DNA of 64,000 nt. Origin: Rhizobium glycinendophyticum (GTDB taxonomy: Bacteria > Pseudomonadota > Alphaproteobacteria > Rhizobiales > Rhizobiaceae). Position 1 is the first letter of the stretch. The number at the start of each line of letters is the position of its first letter. This document shows, in pieces, positions 17,986-26,946 of this stretch. A program made the translations under genes and the position numbers. Under the pieces are notes generated by a model. The model was not told the DNA's origin and made no database searches. It saw nothing but the letters and a program-made list of their open reading frames with translations. Where the stretch lies: assembly GCF_006443685.1 (NCBI RefSeq), contig NZ_VFYP01000001.1:310001-374000 (forward strand), read 5' to 3'.

Positions 17986-18252
17986 ATGGCCAATACTTCT
18001 TCGGCGAAAAAGGCGACCCGCAAGATCGCTGCCCGCACTGCAGTCAACAAGGCTCGTCGTTCGCGCGTCCGTGGTTTCATCCGCAAGGTTGAAGAAGCCA
18101 TCGCTTCGGGTGACGCAGCGGTCGCCAAGGTTGCCCTGCAGGCGGCCCAGCCGGAACTGCAGCGCGCCGCCACGAAGGGCGTCGTTCACGCCAACACCGC
18201 ATCGCGGAAGATTTCGCGCCTGGCGGCTCGTGTGAAGGCCCTGGCTGTCTAA
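17986..18252 (+). CDS. rpsT: 30S ribosomal protein S20
   Basis: Primary 16S rRNA-binding protein of the small subunit, 88 residues. The N-terminus [17 protein letters not shown] and the central [19 protein letters not shown] are diagnostic S20 sequence, and the high Lys/Arg/Ala content and all-helical composition fit. It stands alone, with its own promoter about 130 bases upstream and a strong terminator 30 bases downstream. Its position just upstream of dnaA is conserved in Rhizobiaceae. Confidence 0.97.
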   Translation: MANTSSAKKATRKIAARTAVNKARRSRVRGFIRKVEEAIASGDAAVAKVALQAAQPELQRAATKGVVHANTASRKISRLAARVKALAV

Positions 18253-18278
18253 TTTTAGACACCATTCTGACAAAATCT

Positions 18279-18308
18279 AAAAAGCCTGGCGTTTCGCCGG
18301 GCTTTTTG
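18279..18308 (+). terminator. Intrinsic terminator of rpsT
   Basis: AAAAAGCCTGGCG pairs with CGCCGGGCTTTTT around a TTT loop, with one G-T pair, and ends in the T-run. It closes the rpsT unit and separates it from the dnaA leader. Confidence 0.88.
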
Positions 18309-19072
18309 CGTTATCCGTCGACCTCCCGTTAAAATTGTGTTTTAGGATATGCTTGTGCGCCGCAGCGTGTCAATGGCGTGACAGAAAACCTACATACATT
18401 TCAATAGCTTGGGGGAGGTGCCTGTGTGATGGCTCGCTTCCCCTTGGGGCAGGTTGGGCGCTTCGCGAGTCAAGAGATTTTTTATTTTTTCGCGTTCAGG
18501 AAAGTCCAATTCGGGACTGATTGTGAATCTCCTTGATTCAAAAGCGATTCTTTTTCAGCCGAATGTGACGCAAAAATGAAGTACCAAGAGTCAATGGCCA
18601 TGCGCCGAATTCGCGTAAAAATCAGTGTTGATCTTGCCTTTTGATCCTGCATTAATGATCTCCAGCGAAGGGCGCGGGACTGATCTGCAAAGACAGTCTG
18701 GAAGGTAGCAATACCGATCCGACACGCAAGCCTTTGCCGGAGCGGAGTGTTTCCATTCCGTTTTCTCTAAAAGTAACCGGCATTGCATCGGCAGCCCCTG
18801 TGGTTTCCGCGTGGTGACGGTTTTGCGCCTCGATCGGGCTTGCGGCCGGATCGAGCGACAGTGGACCGCATGTCGAGGATGCAGTGCACTATAATGGGAG
18901 CAGGTCGTCGTCTTGGGGGGATGGCGGCCGGACTGATCCGAAGCCTTTGGCTGAAGGCTTGGAACCAGTCCATTCGGGGACGGTTGATCCGGTTGAGGAT
19001 CGCCATAAGAGAAGCGGCTGTCGGACGGCTTAAGAGGCGCCCGGCACCTGGAATGATTTGGAAGGCGGCAAA
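18309..19072. other. Long non-coding region between rpsT and dnaA
   Basis: About 760 bases with no convincing gene. The part from 18470 to 18560 is AT-rich against a GC-rich background. It holds a T-rich run after a possible stem (18431-18493), three GANTC sites at 18525, 18535 and 18546, and an ACTATAAT hexamer region at 18888-18895 that could be a -10 element for dnaA. I found no TTATNCACA-type DnaA box and no cluster of repeats, so there is no sign that the origin lies here. A long dnaA leader with several promoters is the simplest reading. Confidence 0.6.
18525..18550. promoter_or_regulatory. Three phased GANTC (CcrM) sites upstream of dnaA
   Basis: GAATC at 18525, GATTC at 18535 and GATTC at 18546 are spaced 10 and 11 bases, one helical turn each. 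GANTC is the site methylated by CcrM, which cell-cycle-regulates dnaA in Caulobacter. Confidence 0.55.
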
Positions 19073-20629
19073 ATGCAGACGAATTCTATGACGGCCGGTG
19101 CGTTGGCGAACGGGGACAATGCACATTCGGCGCTGGGCGCCGCATGCTCCGAGGGCGCGGGAGACAATGCCGAAATGAAGCATGACGCTCTTTTCGACCG
19201 GTTCAGCAAAAGATTGAAAGCCCAGGTCGGCGTAGACGTATACCAGAGCTGGTTTGGCCGCCTGAAGCTGCACTCCGCCTCCAAGAGCGTGGTGCGCCTG
19301 ACAGTCCCGACGACGTTCCTGAAGTCGTGGATCAACAACCGTTATCTCGATCTCATCACCTCGATTTTCCAGGCCGAGGATCCGTCGATCCTCAAGGTCG
19401 AGATCATGGTGCGCAGCGCGAGCCGCAACACCCGTGGCCCGGCGCTTGACGAGCGTCAGTCGGGTGCAGAGCCCGCCCCGCAGCAGGCGGCGAGCCGCAA
19501 GCCGGGTCCGCAGCACATCGGCCAGATTGCCTCCCCTGCCGGTCCGTCTTCTGTCACCGGCCGCGCCGCCAGCACCGCAAGCCCGCTTTTCGGCTCACCC
19601 CTCGACAGCCGTTACACCTTTGACGGTTTCGTTGAAGGCGCATCGAACCGCGTGGCACTCGCGGCCGCCAGGACGATCGCCGAAGCCGGCGCCGGCGCCG
19701 TGCGCTTCAACCCGCTTTTCATCCATTCCTCTGTTGGTCTCGGCAAGACGCACCTTCTCCAGGCGATTGCTAATGCGGCCGTACATAGCCCGCGTGCGCC
19801 CCGCGTCGTGTATCTGACGGCCGAATATTTCATGTGGCGTTTCGCCACCGCCATCCGCGATAACGATGCCCTGACGCTGAAAGACTCGCTGCGCAACATC
19901 GACCTGCTGATCATCGACGACATGCAGTTCCTGCAGGGTAAGATGATCCAGCACGAGTTCTGCCACCTCCTCAACATGCTGCTCGACAGCGCCAAGCAGG
20001 TTGTCGTTGCCGCCGACCGCGCGCCCTGGGAGCTGGAATCGCTTGATCCCCGTGTCCGTTCGCGCCTCCAGGGTGGCGTTGCGATCGAGATGGAAGCGCC
20101 TGACTATGAGATGCGCCTCGACATGATGAAGTCCCGTCTGGATGCGGCCCGCAAGGACGATCCGTCGCTCGACATCCCCTCCGATATTCTTGAGCATGTT
20201 GCCCGCAACATAACCAGCAGTGGCCGTGATCTCGAAGGCGCCTTCAACCAGCTTCTGTTCCGCCGCTCCTTCGAGCCGAACCTCTCGATCGAACGGGTCG
20301 ACGAACTGCTGGCCCACCTCGTCGGTGCCGGTGACCAGAAGCGTGTGCGCATCGAAGACATCCAGCGTGTCGTGGCCCGTCACTACAACGTCTCGCGCCA
20401 GGAACTCGTCTCCAACCGTCGCACCCGGGTCATCGTCAAGCCGCGTCAGATCGCCATGTATCTGTCGAAGACGCTGACCCCGCGCTCCTTCCCCGAGATC
20501 GGCCGCCGCTTCGGCGGACGCGACCACACGACGGTCCTGCATGCCGTGCGCAAGATCGAGGAACTGATCTCCGCCGATCAGAAGCTGTCGCAGGAAATCG
20601 AACTGCTGCGTCGCCTGATCAACGAATGA
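19073..20629 (+). CDS. dnaA: Chromosomal replication initiator DnaA
   Basis: AAA+ initiator that opens the chromosomal origin and acts as a transcription factor. With the ATG at 19073 (GGAAGG six to seven bases upstream) it is 518 residues, including an N-terminal extension of about 36 residues before the domain I helix [15 protein letters not shown]. Domain II (about 115-180) is a variable Pro/Ser/Ala linker. Domain III has Walker [10 protein letters not shown] (219-227), Walker [10 protein letters not shown] (278-286) and the arginine-finger region. Domain IV ends with the DNA-binding signature [11 protein letters not shown] near residue 483. An in-frame TTG at 19058 would add five residues. 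A terminator follows directly. Confidence 0.97.
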   Translation: MQTNSMTAGALANGDNAHSALGAACSEGAGDNAEMKHDALFDRFSKRLKAQVGVDVYQSWFGRLKLHSASKSVVRLTVPTTFLKSWINNRYLDLITSIFQAEDPSILKVEIMVRSASRNTRGPALDERQSGAEPAPQQAASRKPGPQHIGQIASPAGPSSVTGRAASTASPLFGSPLDSRYTFDGFVEGASNRVALAAARTIAEAGAGAVRFNPLFIHSSVGLGKTHLLQAIANAAVHSPRAPRVVYLTAEYFMWRFATAIRDNDALTLKDSLRNIDLLIIDDMQFLQGKMIQHEFCHLLNMLLDSAKQVVVAADRAPWELESLDPRVRSRLQGGVAIEMEAPDYEMRLDMMKSRLDAARKDDPSLDIPSDILEHVARNITSSGRDLEGAFNQLLFRRSFEPNLSIERVDELLAHLVGAGDQKRVRIEDIQRVVARHYNVSRQELVSNRRTRVIVKPRQIAMYLSKTLTPRSFPEIGRRFGGRDHTTVLHAVRKIEELISADQKLSQEIELLRRLINE

Positions 20630-20637
20630 GACACACC

Positions 20638-20666
20638 AGGCCGGCTCCCAAGCCGGCCTTTTCTTT
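20638..20666 (+). terminator. Intrinsic terminator of dnaA
   Basis: AGGCCGGCT and AGCCGGCCT form a perfect nine-base stem with a CCCA loop, followed by TTTCTTTT, nine bases after the dnaA stop codon. Confidence 0.9.
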
Positions 20667-20672
20667 TGAGCG

Positions 20673-21269
20673 GTGACCGTGACCCGCGATCCTTCCCTTG
20701 CTTTCTACGAGGAGAACGCCGCCCTCTATGCGGCGCGCGACCGGCATCTGCCGGAGCGGCAGTTGAACCGTTTCGTAGAGCGGCTGGCGGCCGGTGCCCG
20801 CATCCTCGAACTCGGCTGCGGGGCGGGCGGCGACAGCGCGGAATTGCTTCAACTGGGTTTCGACGTCACCCCTTCGGATGGATCAGCCTCCATGGCTTCG
20901 CAGGCCGAGCGCCGGCTCGGGCGACCGGTTCTCGTGCTGCCGTTCCAGGAACTGGCTTATGAGGCGGAGTTCGATGGCATTTGGGCCAATGCCTGCCTGC
21001 TGCATGTTCCGAGGGCCGATCTGGCGGATGTGCTCGCCCGCATTGCCAAGGCCCTCCGTCCTCACGGTCGCCTCTATGCCAGCTTCAAGACCGGCGGCGC
21101 AGAAGGAACAGACCGCTTCGGACGCTACTACAACAGACCGACGCGGGAAGAACTGGCAAAACTCTGCGAAGCTGCCGGCTTTGTCGGCATCGAAATTGAA
21201 ACACTCTCGGGCGGCGCCTTCGATGGAGAGCCGACGACCTGGCTCTATCTTCACACTGGCCTGGCCTGA
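20673..21269 (+). CDS. Class I SAM-dependent methyltransferase
   Basis: Rossmann-fold methyltransferase of 198 residues. Motif I ILELGCGAGGDSAELL lies near residue 46, the acidic loop follows at DVTPSDGSASM, and IWANACLLHVPRADLADVLARI is the post-motif region found in the COG2226/Methyltransf_25-type group. The C-terminus (GEPTTWLYLHTGLA) resembles uncharacterised proteobacterial members. The substrate is not predictable. It begins with GTG at 20673 (a second GTG lies two codons later), seven bases after the dnaA terminator. Confidence 0.85.
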   Translation: MTVTRDPSLAFYEENAALYAARDRHLPERQLNRFVERLAAGARILELGCGAGGDSAELLQLGFDVTPSDGSASMASQAERRLGRPVLVLPFQELAYEAEFDGIWANACLLHVPRADLADVLARIAKALRPHGRLYASFKTGGAEGTDRFGRYYNRPTREELAKLCEAAGFVGIEIETLSGGAFDGEPTTWLYLHTGLA

Positions 21270-21371
21270 GCCATGGCGATGGGAATGATCTCGGGGCTCG
21301 TCTCGGAACAGGCGCTGCCATTGAGGTCGTCCAACCAAGCGTCGGTTTGACACCCACTTCGGTATTCTGCT

Positions 21372-22553
21372 TCAGCAGGCGAGATCGGCCACCACGGCAT
21401 TGAGGATCAGCATGCCGGTCGGGGTGCAGCGAAGGCGGGAGTTGCCCAGCCGCTCGATGAAACCCTGCTCCAACAGGAACTGCTCCTTGTCCGGGTCTGG
21501 ATCGCGACCGGAGAGCTGCTGCCAACGGGCGAGATCGACCCCCTCGCGCAGCCGAAGCCCCATCATCAGCAATTCGTCAGCCTGGGCCTCGTTGTCGAGA
21601 TCCTCCCGATCGGCGATCCCGTGGCCATCCTGCTCGACGGCGGAAAGCCAGGTTTCCGGATGTTTTTGGGCCGCCGTGGCGATTTTTGTCCGCCCTTGCG
21701 TCAGGCGGCCATGCGCGCCAGGGCCGATCCCGGCATAGTCGCCATAACGCCAATAAGTGAGATTGTGCCGGCTCTCGGCGCCGGGCCGCGCATGGTTGGA
21801 AACCTCGTAGGCCGGCATGCCCTCGCGCGCGGTAATCTCCTGCGTCGCTTCATAGAGCGTTGCCGCGTGCTCCTCGTCCGGCACGATCAGCTTGCCCGCC
21901 TTGTGCAGCCCGTAAAAGGCCGTGCCTTCCTCGATGGTCAGCTGGTAGAGCGACAGATGATCGACGGCATAGGAAATCGCCTCCTTCAGTTCCCGTTCCC
22001 ACGCTTCCACCGTCTGGTTCGGCCGGGCGTAGATCAGGTCGAAGGACATGCGTGGAAAGATTTCTCGCGCCAGCTTGATGGCTTTCAGCGCATCCGCGAC
22101 ATCATGCAGCCGCCCGAGAAATCTAAGATCCGGATCGTTGAGCGCCTGCACGCCCATCGAAACCCGGTTGACGCCCGCCGCTCGATAGCCGTGAAAGCGG
22201 CTCGCCTCGACGCTGGATGGATTGGCCTCCATGGTGATCTCGATGCCGTCGGGCACATGCCAGGTCGCGGCGATGCCGTCGAGAATGGCGCCGACGGTTG
22301 TGGGATCCATCAGCGATGGCGTGCCGCCGCCCATAAACACGCTGGTCACCGTCTTCGGCCCCGACAGCGCCCGCATCGTCTTCATCTCGGTGAGGAAAGC
22401 GGAGACGAAACGCGCCTGGTCCACAGGCTGGTGGCGCACATGGCTGTTGAAGTCACAATAAGGACACTTGGCCGCGCAGAAGGGCCAATGGACATAGACC
22501 CCGAAGCCGGGTTCGCCCGTGTCTGGCAGAAGCGTAAACGACCTGTCGGTCAA
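21372..22553 (-). CDS. hemW: Heme chaperone HemW (radical SAM)
   Basis: Radical SAM protein of 393 residues. The cluster-binding cysteines are C26, C30 and C33 in CAAKCPYCDF. A Phe rather than a fourth Cys follows, which separates HemW from coproporphyrinogen dehydrogenase HemN. VFMGGGTPSLM and EITMEANPSSVE are the SAM-binding blocks and NLTYWRYGDYAGIGPGAHGR is the HemN C-terminal region. HemW hands heme to client proteins. The start is a TTG at 22553, four bases after the rdgB stop. The only nearby ATG reads into a stop within four codons. It forms an operon with rdgB, the VOC gene and rph. Confidence 0.92.
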   Translation of the reverse strand: MTDRSFTLLPDTGEPGFGVYVHWPFCAAKCPYCDFNSHVRHQPVDQARFVSAFLTEMKTMRALSGPKTVTSVFMGGGTPSLMDPTTVGAILDGIAATWHVPDGIEITMEANPSSVEASRFHGYRAAGVNRVSMGVQALNDPDLRFLGRLHDVADALKAIKLAREIFPRMSFDLIYARPNQTVEAWERELKEAISYAVDHLSLYQLTIEEGTAFYGLHKAGKLIVPDEEHAATLYEATQEITAREGMPAYEVSNHARPGAESRHNLTYWRYGDYAGIGPGAHGRLTQGRTKIATAAQKHPETWLSAVEQDGHGIADREDLDNEAQADELLMMGLRLREGVDLARWQQLSGRDPDPDKEQFLLEQGFIERLGNSRLRCTPTGMLILNAVVADLAC

Positions 22554-22557
22554 CGGC

Positions 22558-23202
22558 TCATGCCTCCAGGCAGGTTTCGACGAAGCGCTTGAAGGCCCGT
22601 GCCCGGTGCGACAGCGCTTCCGGGTCGCCGGGCTTCCAGCCGTGTTTCTCGTCCGCCGTCATCTCGCCAAAGGTGCGCGCGTGACCTTCCGGCTGGAAGA
22701 TCGGGTCATAACCGAAGCCGGCCGTCCCGCGGGGCGCAGATGCAATGACGCCCTCGATCTCGCCGCGGAAGAATTCCGTATGCCCGTCGGGCCAGGCGAG
22801 ACACAGCACGCTGACGAAGCGGGCAGTTCGCTGAGCCGGCCCCGTCGCGCCCCGCTCGGCAAGTGCCTTTTCGACCTTCTCCATCGCCCAGGGGAAATCA
22901 CGTGTCCCGTCTTCCCGCTCGGCCCAGTTGGCGGTGTAGACGCCGGGCGCACCATCAAGCGCATCGATCACCAGGCCGCTATCGTCCGAAAGCGCCGGCA
23001 GACCCGAGGCCTTGGCAGAGGCCAGCGCCTTAATCGCCGCATTTTCCTCGAACGTCGTGCCCGTCTCGTCGGGCTCGACGAAAGCAAGGTCCTTGGCCGA
23101 TTTGGCCGAGAAGCCGAAGGGGCCGATCAGGTCGGCGATTTCGGCGATCTTGCCGGCATTGTGGCTGGCAACGACGATGGTGCGGGTGTCGAGCTTGCGC
23201 AT
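22558..23202 (-). CDS. rdgB: XTP/dITP diphosphatase (RdgB/HAM1)
   Basis: Housecleaning enzyme of 214 residues that hydrolyses dITP, XTP and related deaminated purine nucleotides. The N-terminal [11 protein letters not shown] is the nucleotide-binding motif, followed by [10 protein letters not shown], the [10 protein letters not shown] metal site, the AERG.G linker, and [11 protein letters not shown] with SHRARAF at the C-terminus. All are diagnostic of the HAM1 family. The ATG at 23202 gives the family-typical N-terminus; upstream in-frame residues would overlap the VOC gene control region. It lies 10 bases after the VOC gene. Confidence 0.95.
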   Translation of the reverse strand: MRKLDTRTIVVASHNAGKIAEIADLIGPFGFSAKSAKDLAFVEPDETGTTFEENAAIKALASAKASGLPALSDDSGLVIDALDGAPGVYTANWAEREDGTRDFPWAMEKVEKALAERGATGPAQRTARFVSVLCLAWPDGHTEFFRGEIEGVIASAPRGTAGFGYDPIFQPEGHARTFGEMTADEKHGWKPGDPEALSHRARAFKRFVETCLEA

Positions 23203-23212
23203 AGTGAATGTC

Positions 23213-23620
23213 CTATTCCAGATCCCATAGCCGTGGCTCGGCGCATTCCAGGCTGTTTCCCGCCGGATCGCGGAAATAGATGGATCGCGCACCGTTCGGC
23301 CAGGTGACGGTCGATTCCAGGGCGATACCGGCTTTCTTCAGCGTCTCCGCCATGGCGTCGAGATCGTTTCCGGTGACCCGGAAGCAGGCATGGCCCGGCC
23401 CCGTGGCGCCGTGTCTCGGCACGTCCAGCGAGCCGGGCGGCAGGGGTTTCAGCGTTTCCACGCTATTGAAGATCAGCAGGATGCCCGATCCGCAACGATA
23501 GAAGATGTGTCGATTGCCGTTTCTCCGGATCGTCTGAAGCCCCAGCACCTCGCCATAAAAGGTCTCGGCCTTGTCCAGGTCATCGACGTAGAGTGCGGTC
23601 TCGAGAACACCTTCGATCAT
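23213..23620 (-). CDS. VOC (glyoxalase/bleomycin-resistance) family protein
   Basis: Protein of 135 residues with one vicinal-oxygen-chelate domain made of two beta-alpha-beta-beta-beta units. [24 protein letters not shown] opens the fold and [22 protein letters not shown] starts the second half, while [11 protein letters not shown] at the C-terminus carries the usual second-unit Glu ligand. The function may be a metal-dependent lyase, dioxygenase or resistance protein and cannot be resolved. It lies between rph and rdgB, with 10-base gaps, in a translation-dense minus-strand operon. Confidence 0.85.
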   Translation of the reverse strand: MIEGVLETALYVDDLDKAETFYGEVLGLQTIRRNGNRHIFYRCGSGILLIFNSVETLKPLPPGSLDVPRHGATGPGHACFRVTGNDLDAMAETLKKAGIALESTVTWPNGARSIYFRDPAGNSLECAEPRLWDLE

Positions 23621-23630
23621 CCGGCAGCCC

Positions 23631-24347
23631 TCAGCCGATCGCCTGCTTCTGCAGCGTCACCAGTTCGTCGATGCCGTTGCGGGCCAGACCCAGCAGCGTC
23701 AGGAACTCGTCCTGGCTGAACGGCTTGCCTTCGGCAGTCCCCTGGATCTCGACGATGCCACCGGAACCGGTCATGACGAAATTGGCATCGGTCTCGGCCG
23801 CCGAGTCCTCCAGGTAATCGAGGTCGATCACCGGCTGGTTGGCGAAGATGCCACAGGAAATGGCCGCGATATGGTCCTTCAGGACCTTCTCCACCTTCAC
23901 CATGTTGCGCGCTTCCATCCATTTCAGGCAGTCATGCAGCGCAATCCAGGCACCGGTGATCGAGGCCGTGCGCGTGCCGCCATCCGCCTGGATGACGTCG
24001 CAGTCGATCGAGATCTGCCGTTCGCCGAGTGCCTCCAGATCGACGACCGCGCGCAGCGACCGGCCGATCAGCCGCTGGATTTCCTGGGTGCGGCCGCTCT
24101 GCTTGCCGGAAGAGGCTTCGCGGCGCATGCGTTCGCCCGTGGCCCGCGGCAGCATGCCATATTCCGCCGTCACCCAGCCCTTGCCGGAATTGCGCAGCCA
24201 CGGTGGCGTCTTGTCTTCCAGGCTCGCCGTGCACAGCACATGCGTATCGCCGAACTTCACCAGGCAGGATCCCTCGGCATGCTTGGAGAAATTGCGCTCG
24301 AACGAGACTTTGCGCATTTGATCTGTTTTTCTGCCGGATGGCCGCAT
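23631..24347 (-). CDS. rph: Ribonuclease PH
   Basis: Phosphorolytic 3'-5' exoribonuclease that trims tRNA 3' ends, 238 residues, the standard length. The PH core is [22 protein letters not shown], then EYGMLPRAT with the conserved arginines, [21 protein letters not shown] and the [18 protein letters not shown] active-site segment. The ATG at 24347 has AGGAG upstream; a longer frame from 24368 adds seven residues without an SD. It is divergent from hrcA across 172 bases, as in many alphaproteobacteria. Confidence 0.96.
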   Translation of the reverse strand: MRPSGRKTDQMRKVSFERNFSKHAEGSCLVKFGDTHVLCTASLEDKTPPWLRNSGKGWVTAEYGMLPRATGERMRREASSGKQSGRTQEIQRLIGRSLRAVVDLEALGERQISIDCDVIQADGGTRTASITGAWIALHDCLKWMEARNMVKVEKVLKDHIAAISCGIFANQPVIDLDYLEDSAAETDANFVMTGSGGIVEIQGTAEGKPFSQDEFLTLLGLARNGIDELVTLQKQAIG

Positions 24348-24453
24348 CGGTATCTCCTGGGTTGTCACTGCCTTCTAAGGAGGGCGGCTGTCCTTTGCAA
24401 AGAAAAAACCGAATGAACGCCCGGCAACTCGGGACTTCCGGCGAATTTGCCCT

Positions 24454-24481
24454 TTGTCATCGGCATGCGAATGACTATATT
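24454..24481 (+). promoter_or_regulatory. Possible sigma-70 promoter of hrcA
   Basis: TTGTCA (24454-24459), a 16-base spacer and TATATT (24476-24481) lie about 39 bases upstream of the hrcA start. No CIRCE palindrome is seen, so self-repression through CIRCE is not evident. Confidence 0.5.
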
Positions 24482-24519
24482 CTTCCCATGGAAACAATGA
24501 GATCATCACTGCGCTGACA

Positions 24520-25608
24520 ATGGCCGCACCCAAGACGACCATCGCAGATGTTGCCGCATCGCTGGACGACCGATCCAGAGAGGTCTTTCGGCGGATCGTC
24601 GAGACCTATCTCGACTCCGGTGATCCGCTCGGCTCGCGCAATCTGTCCCGCCTTCTGCCGATGTCGCTGTCGCCCGCTTCCGTGCGCAACGTGATGAGCG
24701 ATCTCGAGCATCTGGGCCTGATCTATGCGCCGCACGTCAGCGCGGGACGTCTGCCCACGCAAGCTGGCCTGCGCTTTTTCGTCGATGCCTTCATGCAGGT
24801 GGGGGACCTCTCGGAGACCGAGCGAGACAGCATCGAGCGCCAGATCCGTCCGACAAGTCCGGATCAACCGGTCGAGACCATGCTGACCGAGGCGAGCCGC
24901 ATGCTGTCGGGCCTGTCGCGCGGCGCCGGTCTGGTCATCTCGGCGAAAAACGATCCGGTCCTCAAGCATGTCGAATTCATTCGGCTCGAGCCGACCAAGG
25001 CGCTCGCCGTGCTCGTCGGCGAACACAACCAGGTCGAAAACCGCATCATCGACCTGCCCTCGGGCGTCACCGCCTCGCAGTTGACGGAGGCCGCCAACTT
25101 CCTCAATGCAAACTTGGCGGGTCAGACACTGCGCGAATTGCGCAGCCAGATCGACAGCATGAAGACGCAGGTCGCCTCGGAACTCGATACCTTGTCCCAG
25201 GACCTCGTCAAGCGGGGCCTGGCGGTCTGGTCGGGGGAGGGGGCCGATAAGAACCCCACCCGCCTCATCGTCCGAGGTCGTGCAAACTTGCTCGAAGGTC
25301 TGGTCGACCTTGAGGACATCGATCGCCTGCGCCTGCTCTTCGACGACCTCGAGCGCAAGGAAAGCCTGATCGAGATCCTCGATCTTGCCGAAAGTGGCCC
25401 GGGTGTGCGCATCTTCATCGGCTCCGAAAACAAGCTCTTCTCGCTGTCGGGCTCGTCTCTCATCGTAGCACCCTATCGCGATGGCGAAGACCGCATCGTC
25501 GGCGCCGTCGGTGTGATCGGCCCCACGCGGCTGAATTATTCCCGCATCGTGCCGATGGTCGATTACACCGCCCAGCTCATGGCGCGCCTGTCGCGGACCG
25601 GGCGTTAG
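24520..25608 (+). CDS. hrcA: Heat-inducible transcription repressor HrcA
   Basis: Repressor of 362 residues that binds CIRCE operators of groESL-type genes and is kept active by GroEL. The N-terminal winged helix reads [38 protein letters not shown] (given here as two joined blocks, residues about 30-67), followed by [19 protein letters not shown], the hallmark of HrcA. The GAF-like middle domain and C-terminal [20 protein letters not shown] complete it. It is followed by grpE, the conserved hrcA-grpE order. The two genes are 102 bases apart and grpE has its own heat-shock promoter. Confidence 0.96.
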   Translation: MAAPKTTIADVAASLDDRSREVFRRIVETYLDSGDPLGSRNLSRLLPMSLSPASVRNVMSDLEHLGLIYAPHVSAGRLPTQAGLRFFVDAFMQVGDLSETERDSIERQIRPTSPDQPVETMLTEASRMLSGLSRGAGLVISAKNDPVLKHVEFIRLEPTKALAVLVGEHNQVENRIIDLPSGVTASQLTEAANFLNANLAGQTLRELRSQIDSMKTQVASELDTLSQDLVKRGLAVWSGEGADKNPTRLIVRGRANLLEGLVDLEDIDRLRLLFDDLERKESLIEILDLAESGPGVRIFIGSENKLFSLSGSSLIVAPYRDGEDRIVGAVGVIGPTRLNYSRIVPMVDYTAQLMARLSRTGR

Positions 25609-25627
25609 GCCGAATTGGCCGGCGACC

Positions 25628-25656
25628 CTTGATTTTTTCACCCCAAACCCTGATAT
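25628..25656 (+). promoter_or_regulatory. Sigma-32 heat-shock promoter of grpE
   Basis: CTTG (25628-25631), an 18-base spacer and CTGATAT (25650-25656) match the alphaproteobacterial heat-shock consensus CTTG-N17-18-CYTATNT at six of the seven -10 positions. It lies about 55 bases upstream of the grpE ATG. Confidence 0.55.
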
Positions 25657-25710
25657 CGGGCACGAAATCGAACCTCGTGTTCGAAAATGCAGAATCATTC
25701 GGAGAACGTC

Positions 25711-26340
25711 ATGACCGAAGAAACCAACAAGAACGGACCTGACGCGGACGCCGCAGAGGCTTACGCTACCGAAGCTCAGGAAGATCAGGCAAACGCCGAA
25801 GCGACGACCGACGCCGAAGGCGGCGCGGCCGAAGCCCTCGATGCTCTGAAGGCGGAAAATGCCGACCTGCGCGACCGCTTCCTGCGTTTGGCAGCCGACA
25901 TGGACAACCTGCGCCGTCGCACCGAACGGGAAATCAAGGACGCCAAGTCTTACGCGATGACGGGTTTTGCCCGTGACATGCTGTCGGTCTCCGACAACTT
26001 GCGCCGTGCCATCGAAAGCCTGCCGGAAGACGCCCGCGCCGGCGCGGATGCTGCGGTCACAGCGCTCATCGAAGGTGTCGAGATGACCGAGCGCGGCATG
26101 CTGGCGACCATGGAACGTCACGGCATTCGCAAGATCGAGCCGGTCGGCCAGAAGTTCGACCCGAACTTCCACCAGGCCATGTTCGAGGTCCCCAATCCCG
26201 ATGTCGCCAACAACACCGTCGTTCAGGTCGTGCAGGCCGGTTACGCGATCGGCGAACGCGTCCTCCGCCCGGCCATGGTCGGCGTTGCGAAGGGTGGCCC
26301 GAAGGCCGAAGCTGCCGCCGAGGATGCTGCCAAGGCCTGA
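25711..26340 (+). CDS. grpE: Nucleotide exchange factor GrpE
   Basis: DnaK co-chaperone of 209 residues that drives ADP release. The first 45 residues are acidic and disordered, followed by a long coiled coil ([22 protein letters not shown] and [14 protein letters not shown], about 48-85), and the beta domain with [23 protein letters not shown] and [12 protein letters not shown]. The ATG at 25711 has GGAG six bases upstream, while an upstream ATG at 25687 has none. It has a heat-shock promoter upstream and a strong bidirectional terminator downstream. Confidence 0.95.
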   Translation: MTEETNKNGPDADAAEAYATEAQEDQANAEATTDAEGGAAEALDALKAENADLRDRFLRLAADMDNLRRRTEREIKDAKSYAMTGFARDMLSVSDNLRRAIESLPEDARAGADAAVTALIEGVEMTERGMLATMERHGIRKIEPVGQKFDPNFHQAMFEVPNPDVANNTVVQVVQAGYAIGERVLRPAMVGVAKGGPKAEAAAEDAAKA

Positions 26341-26361
26341 GCAAGGCCTTTACCGCATACG

Positions 26362-26390
26362 AAAAAAGCGCCTCGAAGGGCGCTTTTTTT
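26362..26390. terminator. Bidirectional terminator between grpE and ptsN
   Basis: A run of six A, GCGCC and loop TCGA pair with GGGCGC and seven T. The stem has an A-run on one side and a T-run on the other, so it can end transcription of both the plus-strand grpE and the minus-strand ptsN operon. Confidence 0.88.
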
Positions 26391-26415
26391 ATGTCTGCTG
26401 TCGGCCGCTCGCAGT

Positions 26416-26880
26416 CTATGCCGCGTTGGAAGCCTGTTCTTCGTTGAGGAAGGTATAGATCGCCGAGGCGGATTCGGTTGCGCGCAGCTTAGCGACCAGG
26501 TCCTGGTCACGCAGCACGCGCGCAATGCGCGACAGCGCCTTCAGGTGATCGGCGCCCGCACCTTCCGGGGCGAGCAGCAAAAAGACGAGATCGACCGGCT
26601 GGTCGTCCAGCGCCTCGAAATCGACCGGTGTTTCCAGACGTGCGAAAACGCCGGTGATCTGGGTGACCTTGTTGAGCTTGCCATGCGGGATGGCAATGCC
26701 ATTGCCGACGCCGGTGGAACCCAGCCGCTCGCGCTGCAGGATAACGTCGAAGATCTCGCGCTCAGGGATGTTGGTCAGCTTGGAAGCCTTAGCCGCGAGT
26801 TCCTGAAGCAGTTGCTTCTTCGAATTCACCCTGAGTGTCGGTACGACAGCATCCTGATGCAGCAAATCTGCCAAGGCCAT
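26416..26880 (-). CDS. ptsN: PTS-Ntr EIIA component (nitrogen regulatory)
   Basis: EIIA-Ntr phosphocarrier of 154 residues, part of the regulatory PTS (PtsP-PtsO-PtsN) that controls potassium, nitrogen and carbon responses rather than sugar uptake. The phosphorylated histidine is H66 in GNGIAIPHGKL, and LLAPEGAGADHLKALSRIARVL is the conserved second half. The ATG at 26880 has AAGGA seven bases upstream; an upstream ATG at 26895 would add five residues. It ends the rpoN-hpf-ptsN series, the classical arrangement in proteobacteria. Confidence 0.95.
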   Translation of the reverse strand: MALADLLHQDAVVPTLRVNSKKQLLQELAAKASKLTNIPEREIFDVILQRERLGSTGVGNGIAIPHGKLNKVTQITGVFARLETPVDFEALDDQPVDLVFLLLAPEGAGADHLKALSRIARVLRDQDLVAKLRATESASAIYTFLNEEQASNAA

Positions 26881-26946
26881 ATCAATTTCCTTCATGCGTC
26901 TGAGCCGGTGGCGGGCGAACGTTTACGTCCGCCCGCGCCAGTCTCG

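Noticed and set aside
18328..18345. CtrA site (TTAA-N7-TTAA) upstream of dnaA
   Set aside because: TTAA is followed after seven bases by TTTT, not TTAA, so only one half-site is present.
18309..19072. Origin of replication upstream of dnaA
   Set aside because: No DnaA-box cluster (TTATNCACA type) or repeated AT-rich 13-mers was found. In Rhizobiaceae the chromosomal origin usually lies near hemE, which is not in the window.
24348..24519. CIRCE operator upstream of hrcA
   Set aside because: No TTAGCACTC-N9-GAGTGCTAA inverted repeat is seen.
24475..26172. A 565-codon open frame on the minus strand across hrcA and grpE
   Set aside because: It is antisense to two well-supported genes, has a low-complexity Arg/His/Gly-rich composition typical of GC-rich shadow frames and no recognisable domain.
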